From positions 11,803 through 75,802 of the forward strand of contig CABQLK010000003.1 in assembly GCA_902465015.1 (NCBI GenBank): a DNA stretch of 64,000 nucleotides, in the 5' to 3' direction. This stretch comes from an uncultured Collinsella sp. (lineage in GTDB: Bacteria > Actinomycetota > Coriobacteriia > Coriobacteriales > Coriobacteriaceae). A program made the position numbers and the translations under genes. The notes under the pieces are model-generated. The model was not told the origin of the DNA and made no database searches. It saw only the letters and a list, made by a program, of their open reading frames with translations. Of this stretch, positions 49,666-57,660 are shown one piece after another. Each line of letters starts with the position of its first letter. Position 1 is the stretch's first letter.

Positions 49666-50322
49666 ATGACCCTTCTCGAACTGTTCCAGCTGCTGAAGAA
49701 GCACCTTCAGCTGGTCATCACCCTTCCGGTGGTCTGCGCGATCGCCATGGGCATCGTGTCCTTCGTTGCGATGGACAACACCTATACCGCGACGACGAGC
49801 ATGTACATTCTCGCCAAGACCGACGATAGCGGTCAGATGAGCTACAACGATCTCTCGGCGAGTCAGATGCTTTCCAACGATATCGCCACGCTGCTGGATA
49901 GCGATAGCGTTAAGAGCGGCGCAGCCAATGAACTGGGCCTCACCGATCTGGATGACTACAAGGTGTCTGTTTCCTCCGAGACCACCACGCGTGTCATTAC
50001 GCTTTCGGTTACCGGCACCGATGCCAAGGAGACGGCTAAGGTCGCAAAGGCCATGGCCAGCTCGGTGAGTACGGTCGCTCAGAACGTCGGCGCTGCCCAG
50101 AGCATCAACGTTATCGACGAGGCTAAGACCCCCGAAGCCCCCAGCGGCCCCAAGCGCACGCTGTATATTGCCGTCGCGTTCCTCGCCGGTATCTTTATCG
50201 CAGTTGCCTATGTCGTTTTGGCAGACATGCTCAATACCCGCATCCGCGGTGCCGAAGAGGCAGAAGAGCTCCTGGGCATTCCCGTTGTTGGCCGAATTCC
50301 GGCTATGAAAGGTGGTAAATAG
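49666..50322 (+). CDS. Wzz-domain capsule/EPS chain-length adaptor (CpsC/YveK-like)
   Basis: A 218-aa membrane protein that activates the partner tyrosine kinase and influences polymer length. It has two spans (residues about 17-37 and 166-186) flanking an extracytoplasmic Wzz domain (TYTATTSMYILAK ...). A short cytoplasmic C-terminus (GIPVVGRIPAMKGG) follows, as in the separate adaptor subunits of Gram-positives. It is three bases from the kinase gene. Confidence 0.9.
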   Translation: MTLLELFQLLKKHLQLVITLPVVCAIAMGIVSFVAMDNTYTATTSMYILAKTDDSGQMSYNDLSASQMLSNDIATLLDSDSVKSGAANELGLTDLDDYKVSVSSETTTRVITLSVTGTDAKETAKVAKAMASSVSTVAQNVGAAQSINVIDEAKTPEAPSGPKRTLYIAVAFLAGIFIAVAYVVLADMLNTRIRGAEEAEELLGIPVVGRIPAMKGGK

Positions 50323-50324
50323 GC

Positions 50325-51062
50325 ATGGCTAAGGCAAAGAACACCGACAAGCTCGTTGTACAGAATGCCGCCAAGACCCTTCTGGCCAACATCCGCTTTG
50401 CGAGCGTGGACGACCCCATCCGCACCATCACCGTTACCTCCTCGATTCCCAACGAGGGCAAGTCTACGGTTTCCATTAACCTTGCTCAGGCAATCGCCAC
50501 GAGCGGCAAGTCCGTGCTTCTGGTCGAGGCCGATATGCGCCGCAGGTCCCTTTCCGATATGCTCGGCGTTCGTTCGCGCGGCGGACTCTATGCGGTCCTT
50601 TCCGAGCAGATCTCCATTGACCAGGCGATTGTCGAGACGGGGCAGAAGAACTTCTACTTCCTCGATGCCGAGCCGCATATTCCCAATCCTGCCGACATCA
50701 TCGTCTCTCACCGCTTTGCCAAGCTGGTAAAGGCACTGTCCGCCAAGTTCCAGTACGTTATCTTTGATGCTCCCCCGGTCGGCACCTTCATCGATGCTGC
50801 CGAGATCGCAAGTCTGACCGACGGTGCGCTTTTTGTCGTGCGTGAGGATTTCACCAAGCGCGAGGAGGCGCTCAACGCCATCGGTCAGCTTAAGAAGTCC
50901 GAGAAGGTCAAGCTCATCGGTACCGTTATGAACTACTGCGAGACCGAGACCAGCGAGTACTACTACTCCTACTACACCAAGGACGGTAAGAAGGTGAAGA
51001 AGGGCTCCGACGATCAGGGGACTTCCAAAAAGGGCATCTTCACCAACCGAGCAAACGTTTAG
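50325..51062 (+). CDS. CpsD-type bacterial tyrosine kinase
   Basis: A 245-aa BY-kinase: Walker A VTSSIPNEGKSTVSINLA, Walker A' segment VLLVEADMRRRSL, Walker B FDAPPVG. The C-terminal tyrosine cluster (SEYYYSYYT) is the autophosphorylation site that tunes EPS assembly. It requires the Wzz-like protein for activity in this family. It is located between the adaptor and the phosphatase. Confidence 0.92.
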   Translation: MAKAKNTDKLVVQNAAKTLLANIRFASVDDPIRTITVTSSIPNEGKSTVSINLAQAIATSGKSVLLVEADMRRRSLSDMLGVRSRGGLYAVLSEQISIDQAIVETGQKNFYFLDAEPHIPNPADIIVSHRFAKLVKALSAKFQYVIFDAPPVGTFIDAAEIASLTDGALFVVREDFTKREEALNAIGQLKKSEKVKLIGTVMNYCETETSEYYYSYYTKDGKKVKKGSDDQGTSKKGIFTNRANV

Positions 51063-51079
51063 TTGATTAAGGCTGACCT

Positions 51080-51730
51080 ATGCGTGACATTCATTGCCAT
51101 ATCTTGCCGGGTGTAGACGACGGCGCCGCCGATCTCGATGAGAGCTTGGCGATGCTCGAGGCTGCCAAGCGGGCCGGTGTAACCAGAATCGTTTGCACTC
51201 CTCACTGCCGTGATCCCTATTTTGATTACGACAAGATGTGGGATGCCTTTGAGCTGCTGCGTGATAACGCTGACGGTTTTCCGCTCCAGATGGGCTTCGA
51301 GGTCAACCATCGAAAGCTCGTTGAGCTTGGTATCGATGCCGCGGAGCACTTGCATTTCGATGGGACCAACGAGTTTCTGCTCGAACTTTCGACGCATGCC
51401 GATGCGTATGCGTTTAGAGAGTACGAGAACACGATTTACGATTTGCAGTGCCGTGGCTACCAGGTGATCATCGCTCATCCTGAGCGCTATCGTGCGGTTC
51501 AAAAGGATGTAAGCGTTGCGGAGCGTCTGGTCGATATGGGCTGCAAGCTGCAGGCTTCGGCGGACTTTATTGCCGGCGGTCGCTTTGGTCGCGAGAAAAA
51601 GCCGGCACAGCGCCTGTTCGATCAGAACCTGTACAGCTTCATCGCGAGCGATGCCCATAACGTGGGTCATTACGACTGCCTGGCGAAGGCTCGCGCGAAG
51701 TTTAGTGTGCGCGGAGCTCATTTTCGCTAA
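51080..51730 (+). CDS. CpsB-type PHP-domain tyrosine phosphatase
   Basis: A 216-aa metal-dependent phosphatase that dephosphorylates the CpsD kinase. The N-terminal metal motif is DIHCHILPGVDDGA, with further ligands in CTPHCRDPYF, FLLELSTHAD and IIAHPERY, and a late IASDAHN. It completes the regulatory trio; no polymer-synthesis genes follow within the window. Confidence 0.92.
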   Translation: MRDIHCHILPGVDDGAADLDESLAMLEAAKRAGVTRIVCTPHCRDPYFDYDKMWDAFELLRDNADGFPLQMGFEVNHRKLVELGIDAAEHLHFDGTNEFLLELSTHADAYAFREYENTIYDLQCRGYQVIIAHPERYRAVQKDVSVAERLVDMGCKLQASADFIAGGRFGREKKPAQRLFDQNLYSFIASDAHNVGHYDCLAKARAKFSVRGAHFR

Positions 51731-51769
51731 TATCTGTCCCTAACGTTCGCATTGAATGAAAGGGCAGCC

Positions 51770-52270
51770 ATGGATATCCAACTTAAGACGGGATGCTTTG
51801 ATGACGCGGCGTTGGTGCGCCGCGTCGTTTTTATGGACGAGCAGGGCTACGAGAATGAGTTCGACCAGATCGATGAGGCTTCTGACTGCATTCATGTGAC
51901 GCTCTATGTAGACGGCGAGCTCGCCGGTTGCTCGCGCGTGTTTCCCGAAGAGCTTGAGCGCGCGGCTGATGCGGAGGCTCCGGTGTCGCCGGCGTGCGAC
52001 TTGGACGAAGGCGTCGCGGCGGGGGAGACCTACATTATGGGGCGCGTGGCCGTGCTGCCGAGCATGCGCCGTCGCGGTTTGGCGAGCAAGATTGTCGAGG
52101 CCAGTGATACGTGCGCGCGTGATGCCGGCGCCAAGCTCATTAAGCTGCATGCTCAGGAATACGTGCTGCCGCTCTATGCCAAGGCGGGCTACACGCAGAT
52201 TGCCCCGGTGGACTACGAAGACGAGGGCCAGCCCCATGCTTGGATGGCCAAGCGCGTAGATGGCAGATAG
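51770..52270 (+). CDS. GNAT family N-acetyltransferase
   Basis: A 166-aa acetyltransferase of the ElaA-like GNAT type. The acetyl-CoA motif is VAVLPSMRRRGLASKIVEA, followed by KLHAQEYVLPLYAKAGY. Start ATG 51770 follows AAAGGGC; an ATG at 51752 is in frame but lies before the ribosome site. The substrate is unknown. Confidence 0.87.
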   Translation: MDIQLKTGCFDDAALVRRVVFMDEQGYENEFDQIDEASDCIHVTLYVDGELAGCSRVFPEELERAADAEAPVSPACDLDEGVAAGETYIMGRVAVLPSMRRRGLASKIVEASDTCARDAGAKLIKLHAQEYVLPLYAKAGYTQIAPVDYEDEGQPHAWMAKRVDGR

Positions 52271-52322
52271 GGACGTTCCTTTCCTGCCGGCAGTTGGGGG
52301 ACACTCCTTGGCAATTGGCGCA

Positions 52323-52336
52323 TCAGAGCGCTCTGA
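52323..52336 (+). promoter_or_regulatory. 14-bp perfect palindrome upstream of htpG
   Basis: TCAGAGCGCTCTGA, about 45 bp upstream of a TATAAA-type -10 at 52382. It is not the CIRCE element. Possible operator. Confidence 0.35.
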
Positions 52337-52418
52337 CATACAGTTTTTCGATTCCGTATGTATATATGCGCGCTAATGGGTTATAAAATCTAAGTCTGAA
52401 CATAGCAGGTCTGCGATG

Positions 52419-52443
52419 CGGCTCGGGCGACCGGGCCGTTTTT
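52419..52443 (+). terminator. Terminator-like hairpin in the htpG leader
   Basis: CGGCTCGG (52419-52426) pairs with CCGGGCCG (52431-52438, one G-U), then T5 (52439-52443). It lies between the likely -10 (TATAAA near 52382) and the start codon at 52474, so it may act as an attenuator. Confidence 0.55.
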
Positions 52444-52473
52444 GCGGGCGGGGGTAGCGCGAAAGGACTGCAC

Positions 52474-54498
52474 ATGCGTCAATTTAAGACCGAGAGCAAA
52501 AAACTGCTCGACCTCATGATCAACTCCATCTACACCAATAAGGAAATCTTCCTGCGCGAGCTTATCTCCAACGCGAGCGACGCCGTCGACAAGCTCAACT
52601 TTAAGAGCCTGCAGGACCCGAGCGTTAAGATCGACCAGGGCGACCTGGCCATTCGCGTCTCCTTTGATAAGGACGCCCGCACCATCACGATTTCGGATAA
52701 CGGCATTGGCATGACCGCCGAGGAGCTCGAGCGCAATCTGGGCACCATCGCTCATTCCGGCTCCGAGGAGTTTAAGACCGAGAACGCCGAGCAGCAGGGT
52801 TCGGATGTCGACATTATCGGCCAGTTTGGCGTGGGCTTCTACTCGGCTTTTATGGTCGCCAGCCATGTGAAGGTCGTCAGCCGCGCCTACGGCGAGGATG
52901 TCGCCCATGTGTGGGAATCCGACGGTCTTGAGGGCTACACCATCGAGGACGGCGAGCGTGCCGAGCACGGTACCGATGTCATCCTGACGCTGCGCGAGAA
53001 CGAGAAGCTCGATGCCGACGGCGAGGCCGAGACCTACGATCGCTTCCTGACCGAGTGGGGCCTCAAGAGCCTGATTCAGCAGTACAGCAACTATGTGCGC
53101 TACCCGATCCAGATGATGGTGTCCAAGAGCCGCCAGAAACCCAAGCCCGAGGACGCCGGCGACGATTACAAGCCCGAGTATGAGGACTACCAGGAGCTCG
53201 AGACCATCAACTCCATGACGCCGATTTGGAAAAAGCGCAGCTCCGATGTTGAGCAGAAGGACTACGACGAGTTCTACAAGTCTACGTTCCACGACTTTGA
53301 TAATCCTGCGCGCACCATCAGCTTCCACGCCGAGGGCACGCTCGAGTACGACGCCCTGCTGTTTGTGCCGGGTCGCGCCCCGTTCGATCTGTACAGCAAG
53401 GACTACGAGAAGGGTCTGGCGCTCTACAGCTCCAACGTGCTGATTATGGAGAAGTGCGACGACCTGCTGCCCGACTACTACAACTTCGTGCGCGGTGTCG
53501 TGGACTCTGCCGACGTGACGCTCAATATTTCGCGTGAGACGCTGCAGCAGAACCGTCAGCTCAAGGCCATCGCCAAGCGTGTGGAAAAGAAGATCACCGC
53601 CGACCTTGAGGATATGCGTGACAACGACCGCGAGGCCTACGAGAAGTTCTTTGAGAACTTTGGCCGCGGTCTTAAGTACGGTATCTACTCGAGCTATGGC
53701 ATGAAGGCCGATGAGCTCGCCGACCTGCTGCTGTTCTGGTCTGCCAAGGAACAGAAGATGATTACCCTGGCCGAGTATGCCAAGGGCATGCCCGAGGATC
53801 AGAAGGCCATCTACTACGCCGCCGGCGACTCGCGTGAGCGCCTGGCCAAGATGCCCGTGGTAAAGGGCGTGCTCGACCGCGGCTATGACGTGCTGCTGCT
53901 GACGCAGGATGTGGATGAGTTCACGTTCCAGGCTATGCGTGAGTACGTTGCTGCCGATATGCCCAAGATTTACGAGGACGATGCAGCTCGCGAGGCTGCC
54001 GAAAAGGCCGTGGCCGACGGTGCCGAGCCCGAGGTCGAGGATCGTCATCTGGAGCTCAAGAACGTTGCGACCGGTAATCTTGACCTGGCGACCGAGGACG
54101 AGAAGAAGGAGGCCGAGGACGCCACCAAGGAGAACGAGGACCTCTTTAGCGCTATGAAGGAGGCGCTCGGTGACAAGGTCGAGAAAGTTGCCGCCTCCGC
54201 GCGCCTGACCGATGCCCCCGCTTGCATCACCACCGAGGGCCCGCTTTCGCTCGAGATGGAGAAGGTGCTCCAGAAGGGACCCGAGGGCGCGCCCGACGGC
54301 ATGCCCAAGAGCCAGCGCGTGCTCGAACTCAACGCCAAGCACCCGGTCTTTGACAAGCTTGTCGCTGCCCAGAAGGCAGGCGACGCCGACAAGATCAAGC
54401 AGTACTCCGGCTTGCTCTACGATCAGGCCCTGCTGGTCGAGGGTGTTCTGCCCGAGGACCCCGTGGCCTTCGCGGCGGCTGTCTGCAACTTGATGTAG
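52474..54498 (+). CDS. htpG: Molecular chaperone HtpG (Hsp90)
   Basis: ATP-dependent cytosolic chaperone. The 674-aa protein has the GHKL ATPase domain at the N-terminus: NKEIFLRELISNASDA, DNGIGMT, the lid and GQFGVGFYSAFMVA. A middle client-binding domain follows (GLALYSSNVLIMEKCDDLLP, NISRETLQQNRQLK), then an acidic region and the C-terminal dimerisation domain. It is longer than the E. coli protein (624) because of acidic insertions near residues 205-245 and 500-570. The ATG at 52474 is preceded by AAAGGA. Confidence 0.96.
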   Translation: MRQFKTESKKLLDLMINSIYTNKEIFLRELISNASDAVDKLNFKSLQDPSVKIDQGDLAIRVSFDKDARTITISDNGIGMTAEELERNLGTIAHSGSEEFKTENAEQQGSDVDIIGQFGVGFYSAFMVASHVKVVSRAYGEDVAHVWESDGLEGYTIEDGERAEHGTDVILTLRENEKLDADGEAETYDRFLTEWGLKSLIQQYSNYVRYPIQMMVSKSRQKPKPEDAGDDYKPEYEDYQELETINSMTPIWKKRSSDVEQKDYDEFYKSTFHDFDNPARTISFHAEGTLEYDALLFVPGRAPFDLYSKDYEKGLALYSSNVLIMEKCDDLLPDYYNFVRGVVDSADVTLNISRETLQQNRQLKAIAKRVEKKITADLEDMRDNDREAYEKFFENFGRGLKYGIYSSYGMKADELADLLLFWSAKEQKMITLAEYAKGMPEDQKAIYYAAGDSRERLAKMPVVKGVLDRGYDVLLLTQDVDEFTFQAMREYVAADMPKIYEDDAAREAAEKAVADGAEPEVEDRHLELKNVATGNLDLATEDEKKEAEDATKENEDLFSAMKEALGDKVEKVAASARLTDAPACITTEGPLSLEMEKVLQKGPEGAPDGMPKSQRVLELNAKHPVFDKLVAAQKAGDADKIKQYSGLLYDQALLVEGVLPEDPVAFAAAVCNLM

Positions 54499-54528
54499 TT
54501 CGGGGATACGGCACCGTAACTAGATTAG

Positions 54529-54598
54529 AACGAGAGTGGATAATCTCCCACTTTTGGCTCGAATGCGGGTTTGAAGTGGGAGATTTTCCACTCTCGTT
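54529..54598 (+). repeat. 25-bp inverted repeat after htpG
   Basis: Arms 54529-54553 and 54574-54598 match at 24 of 25 positions with a 20-nt loop. It could terminate or protect the htpG transcript, although no consecutive T-run follows. Confidence 0.7.
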
Positions 54599-54608
54599 TC
54601 CTTTTGAA

Positions 54609-54693
54609 TGATCCCTTGGGGACGGAGGAAAACGGATCACCGAGGGGGTCGGTCTGATCCGGTGATCCGTTTTCCTCCGTCCCCAAGGGATCA
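54609..54693 (+). repeat. 34-bp perfect inverted repeat, REP-like
   Basis: Arms 54609-54642 and 54660-54693 are perfectly complementary around a 17-nt loop. The core GGGGACGGAGGAAAACGG is shared, apart from one base, with the palindrome at 63904-63967, so the two belong to one dispersed family. Confidence 0.75.
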
Positions 54694-54742
54694 ATTATTT
54701 GTCGGGGTTGTGGTTTTGTGACCTGCTGAAATTTAAGATACT

Positions 54743-54754
54743 GTACAACTGTAC
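54743..54754 (+). promoter_or_regulatory. Palindrome upstream of the YhgE/Pip pair
   Basis: GTAC-AACT-GTAC lies 117 bp before the first gene, next to A/T-rich promoter-like sequence (AGTATATTG). Possible repressor site. Confidence 0.3.
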
Positions 54755-54870
54755 GTTAATTCGTCTTCGTAGTATATTGCTACCCGCAAAACTCAATACC
54801 ATTGTGCTCTGAGACGCTAAAGCGCCTACGTACAATGGTTGTCGATAGTACGATTTGATTCAACGACAGG

Positions 54871-57660
54871 ATGGATGGCCCAAGCGTGAGTCTCGGCAGC
54901 AAACTATCCGATGCAAAGGTCTCCTTTGCGATATTCAAGCGCGACATTAAGCGACTACTTGTGAACCCCGTCGCCTTGGTGGTTACCCTCGGCGTGTGCG
55001 TTATTCCCTCGCTGTATGCCTGGTACAACATCGTGGCAAACTGGGATCCGTACGGAAACACCCAGGGCATCAAGATTGCCATCGCCAACAATGACCAAGG
55101 AACTCAAAACGACCTGGTGGGCGAGCTCAATGCGGGCGACAAGGTTGTCGACCAGCTCAAAGAGAACGATCAGCTGGGCTGGACCTTCGTCGATTCGGCC
55201 GCCGATGCTAAAGAGGGCGTCGAGAGCGGTGAATATTACGCTGCCATCGTGATCCCCAAGAACTTCTCTGACAATCTTGTCTCAATGCTCGACGGCAATT
55301 ACCATCAGCCCAAGCTCACGTACTACGTCAACGAGAAGAAGAGCGCTATTGCGCCCAAGGTCACCGACACTGGCGCCAATACCATCGAGGAGCAGATCAA
55401 CTCGGAATTTGTCTCTACGGTGGGCGAGACTGTTGCCGGAATCGCCAAAGATGCCGGAGTCGATTTAAAGGACAAAGCGACCCAGACCCAGGATTCGCTG
55501 GCTGGTTCGGTGTCCGAGGCGTCTGATACCCTGGGCGAAGTACGCGATTCCATCGGCGACATGAACACCGCCATCGACAAGACGAGCAACTCGATTGCTT
55601 CGGCCGATGCTGCACTGGCGGGCCTGCAGGGGCAGGCGCCTTCGCTAACGCAGGCAATCGCTCAGGGTAATGATCTGCTGGGCGAAGCTCGCACCACGGC
55701 TGGCAAGTCCATCACCTCGCTCTCCAAGGCACTTTCGGAGGGCAGCATCGTGCTGAGTAAGACATCGGCTTCTGCGAACGCCGCGATTGGCAGGCTTACC
55801 GGTACGGTTACGTCCACGACCACTCGAATCGACAACTCGCTCGAATCCCTTCAGGCGACGATTGACCACAACAGCGCTGTCATCGAGCGCCTGCAGATTC
55901 TCGTTAACGATACGTCGACGGGATCGGAGAACGCCGATGCGCTCATCGCGTCGACCATCAATTCGCTTCGCGAGCAAAACCAGAAGCTGCAGAGCATTAA
56001 GGATGGCCTTTCTGCACAGTCGAGGGCCATGGCAAACGACGCTAAGGCAATCTCGAACGCGAGTAACGAACTCGACGCGGCAATTCGGACCGGTACGGCT
56101 AACCTCGGTCAGGCTCAGACCGATCTGGGGCAGAACGCGCTGCCGAAGGCTTCGAGCGCGCTTGACTCCTTTGCCGCCGTTTCGGGCGATTTGACCGGCA
56201 TTGTATCGGGTATGACCCCCACGATAGCGAGCGCGCGCGGCACGCTGGCGCAGCTCGACGCCACGCTCAAGCAGGCAAAGACCACGCTGTCCCAAACCGA
56301 TGCCTCCCTTGCCAAGGTTCAGGACAAGCTCGCGACCGCCGCTAATGACATTGCGGCGCTGCAGACCTCTGAGTCTATGGGCGAGTTAGCCGACCTCATG
56401 GACGTCGACGTCAATGACGTGGCAGATTTCATGGCATCTCCGGTTGAGCTGACGTCCAAGTCAATCTATCCGGTCAAGAGCTTTGGCTCGGGCATCGCGC
56501 CCTTCTACACCAATCTGGCGCTGTGGGTAGGCGGCTATGTGCTCATCGCTATCTACAAGCTCGAGGTCGACCGCGAGGGCATCGGTAGCTTTACGGCGCG
56601 TCAGGGCTACTTTGGCCGCTGGCTGCTGATGGTGATCCTGGGTGCGTTCCAGGCCATTATCGTTACGGTGGGCGACCTGGTCATTGGCGTTCAGTGCGTC
56701 AATCCGCTGCTCTTTGTGCTGGGCGGCATCGCTATTTCGTTCACTTACGTCAACATCATCTATGCGCTGTCCACCACCTTTAAGCATATCGGCAAGGCAA
56801 TCGGCGTCATCCTCGTCATTGTGCAGATCCCCGGTTCGTCGGGCATGTATCCCATCGAGATGATGCCCGGCTTCTTCCAATGGCTGCATCCGCTGCTGCC
56901 CTTCACCTATGGCATCAACCTGCTGCGCGAGACCGTCGGTGGCATGTATTCGTTCAACTACCTGTTCAACCTGTGCATCCTGGGCGTGTTCCTGATCGTG
57001 GCGCTCTTTATCGGTCTGCAGCTGCGCCCGTTGCTGCTCAACCTCAATCTGCTCTTTGATAAGCAGCTTTCCACGACGGGCCTCATGATCTGCGAGTCCA
57101 ACGACCTGCCGCGCCAGCGCTATTCGCTGCGCACGGCCATGCGCGTCATGCTCGATTCGGATTCGTACCGTCGCGAGCTGCTCGATCATGCCGTGGCGTT
57201 TGAGCATCGCTACCCGTACTACATCAAGGGCGGTTTTGCCGCCGTGGTAGGCGTCCAGGTCCTGCTCTTTGTACTTTCGACGGTGCTCGATATCGACAAT
57301 AACGGCAAGATCATCCTGCTTGTTATCTGGATCATTTCGGTCATCGCCATCTGTGGCTGGCTCATCAACATCGAGTACATCCGTGCGAGCCTCAATACCC
57401 AGATGCGTATCTCGGCGCTTTCGGATGAGGACCTGCGTCGCGAGATGCGCGAGCACACGGCCGCCATTCCTGCTGCCCGTCGCATGTTTGGTCTCAACGC
57501 CAGCGAGCGGGGCACCAAGGACAGCGAACAGCCCACGAGCCGTCTGCCGCATACCGGTGCGCATCGTAAAGCTCATGATGCCGACGGCGTTGACAACGTA
57601 AACGGAAACGACGGGGACACCACCCCGCTTGGCAAGCACTCCAAAGGAGGTGAGGCATAA
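54871..57660 (+). CDS. YhgE/Pip family membrane protein (first of two)
   Basis: A 929-aa membrane protein. It has an N-terminal span (residues about 30-50, VALVVTLGVCVIPSLYAWYN) followed by the Pip signature NWDPYGNTQGIKIAIAN and an extracytoplasmic domain. A long stretch of heptad-rich helix (about 190-510) follows, then an ABC-2-type block of five or six spans (about 540-730) and an extra C-terminal module with two spans and an acidic cytoplasmic tail. YhgE/Pip proteins relate to phage-infection proteins and to ABC-2 and MmpL-like exporters; the cargo is unknown. ATG 54871 has little ribosome site; GTG 54886 is an alternative. It is translationally adjacent to the second copy. Confidence 0.85.
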   Translation: MDGPSVSLGSKLSDAKVSFAIFKRDIKRLLVNPVALVVTLGVCVIPSLYAWYNIVANWDPYGNTQGIKIAIANNDQGTQNDLVGELNAGDKVVDQLKENDQLGWTFVDSAADAKEGVESGEYYAAIVIPKNFSDNLVSMLDGNYHQPKLTYYVNEKKSAIAPKVTDTGANTIEEQINSEFVSTVGETVAGIAKDAGVDLKDKATQTQDSLAGSVSEASDTLGEVRDSIGDMNTAIDKTSNSIASADAALAGLQGQAPSLTQAIAQGNDLLGEARTTAGKSITSLSKALSEGSIVLSKTSASANAAIGRLTGTVTSTTTRIDNSLESLQATIDHNSAVIERLQILVNDTSTGSENADALIASTINSLREQNQKLQSIKDGLSAQSRAMANDAKAISNASNELDAAIRTGTANLGQAQTDLGQNALPKASSALDSFAAVSGDLTGIVSGMTPTIASARGTLAQLDATLKQAKTTLSQTDASLAKVQDKLATAANDIAALQTSESMGELADLMDVDVNDVADFMASPVELTSKSIYPVKSFGSGIAPFYTNLALWVGGYVLIAIYKLEVDREGIGSFTARQGYFGRWLLMVILGAFQAIIVTVGDLVIGVQCVNPLLFVLGGIAISFTYVNIIYALSTTFKHIGKAIGVILVIVQIPGSSGMYPIEMMPGFFQWLHPLLPFTYGINLLRETVGGMYSFNYLFNLCILGVFLIVALFIGLQLRPLLLNLNLLFDKQLSTTGLMICESNDLPRQRYSLRTAMRVMLDSDSYRRELLDHAVAFEHRYPYYIKGGFAAVVGVQVLLFVLSTVLDIDNNGKIILLVIWIISVIAICGWLINIEYIRASLNTQMRISALSDEDLRREMREHTAAIPAARRMFGLNASERGTKDSEQPTSRLPHTGAHRKAHDADGVDNVNGNDGDTTPLGKHSKGGEA

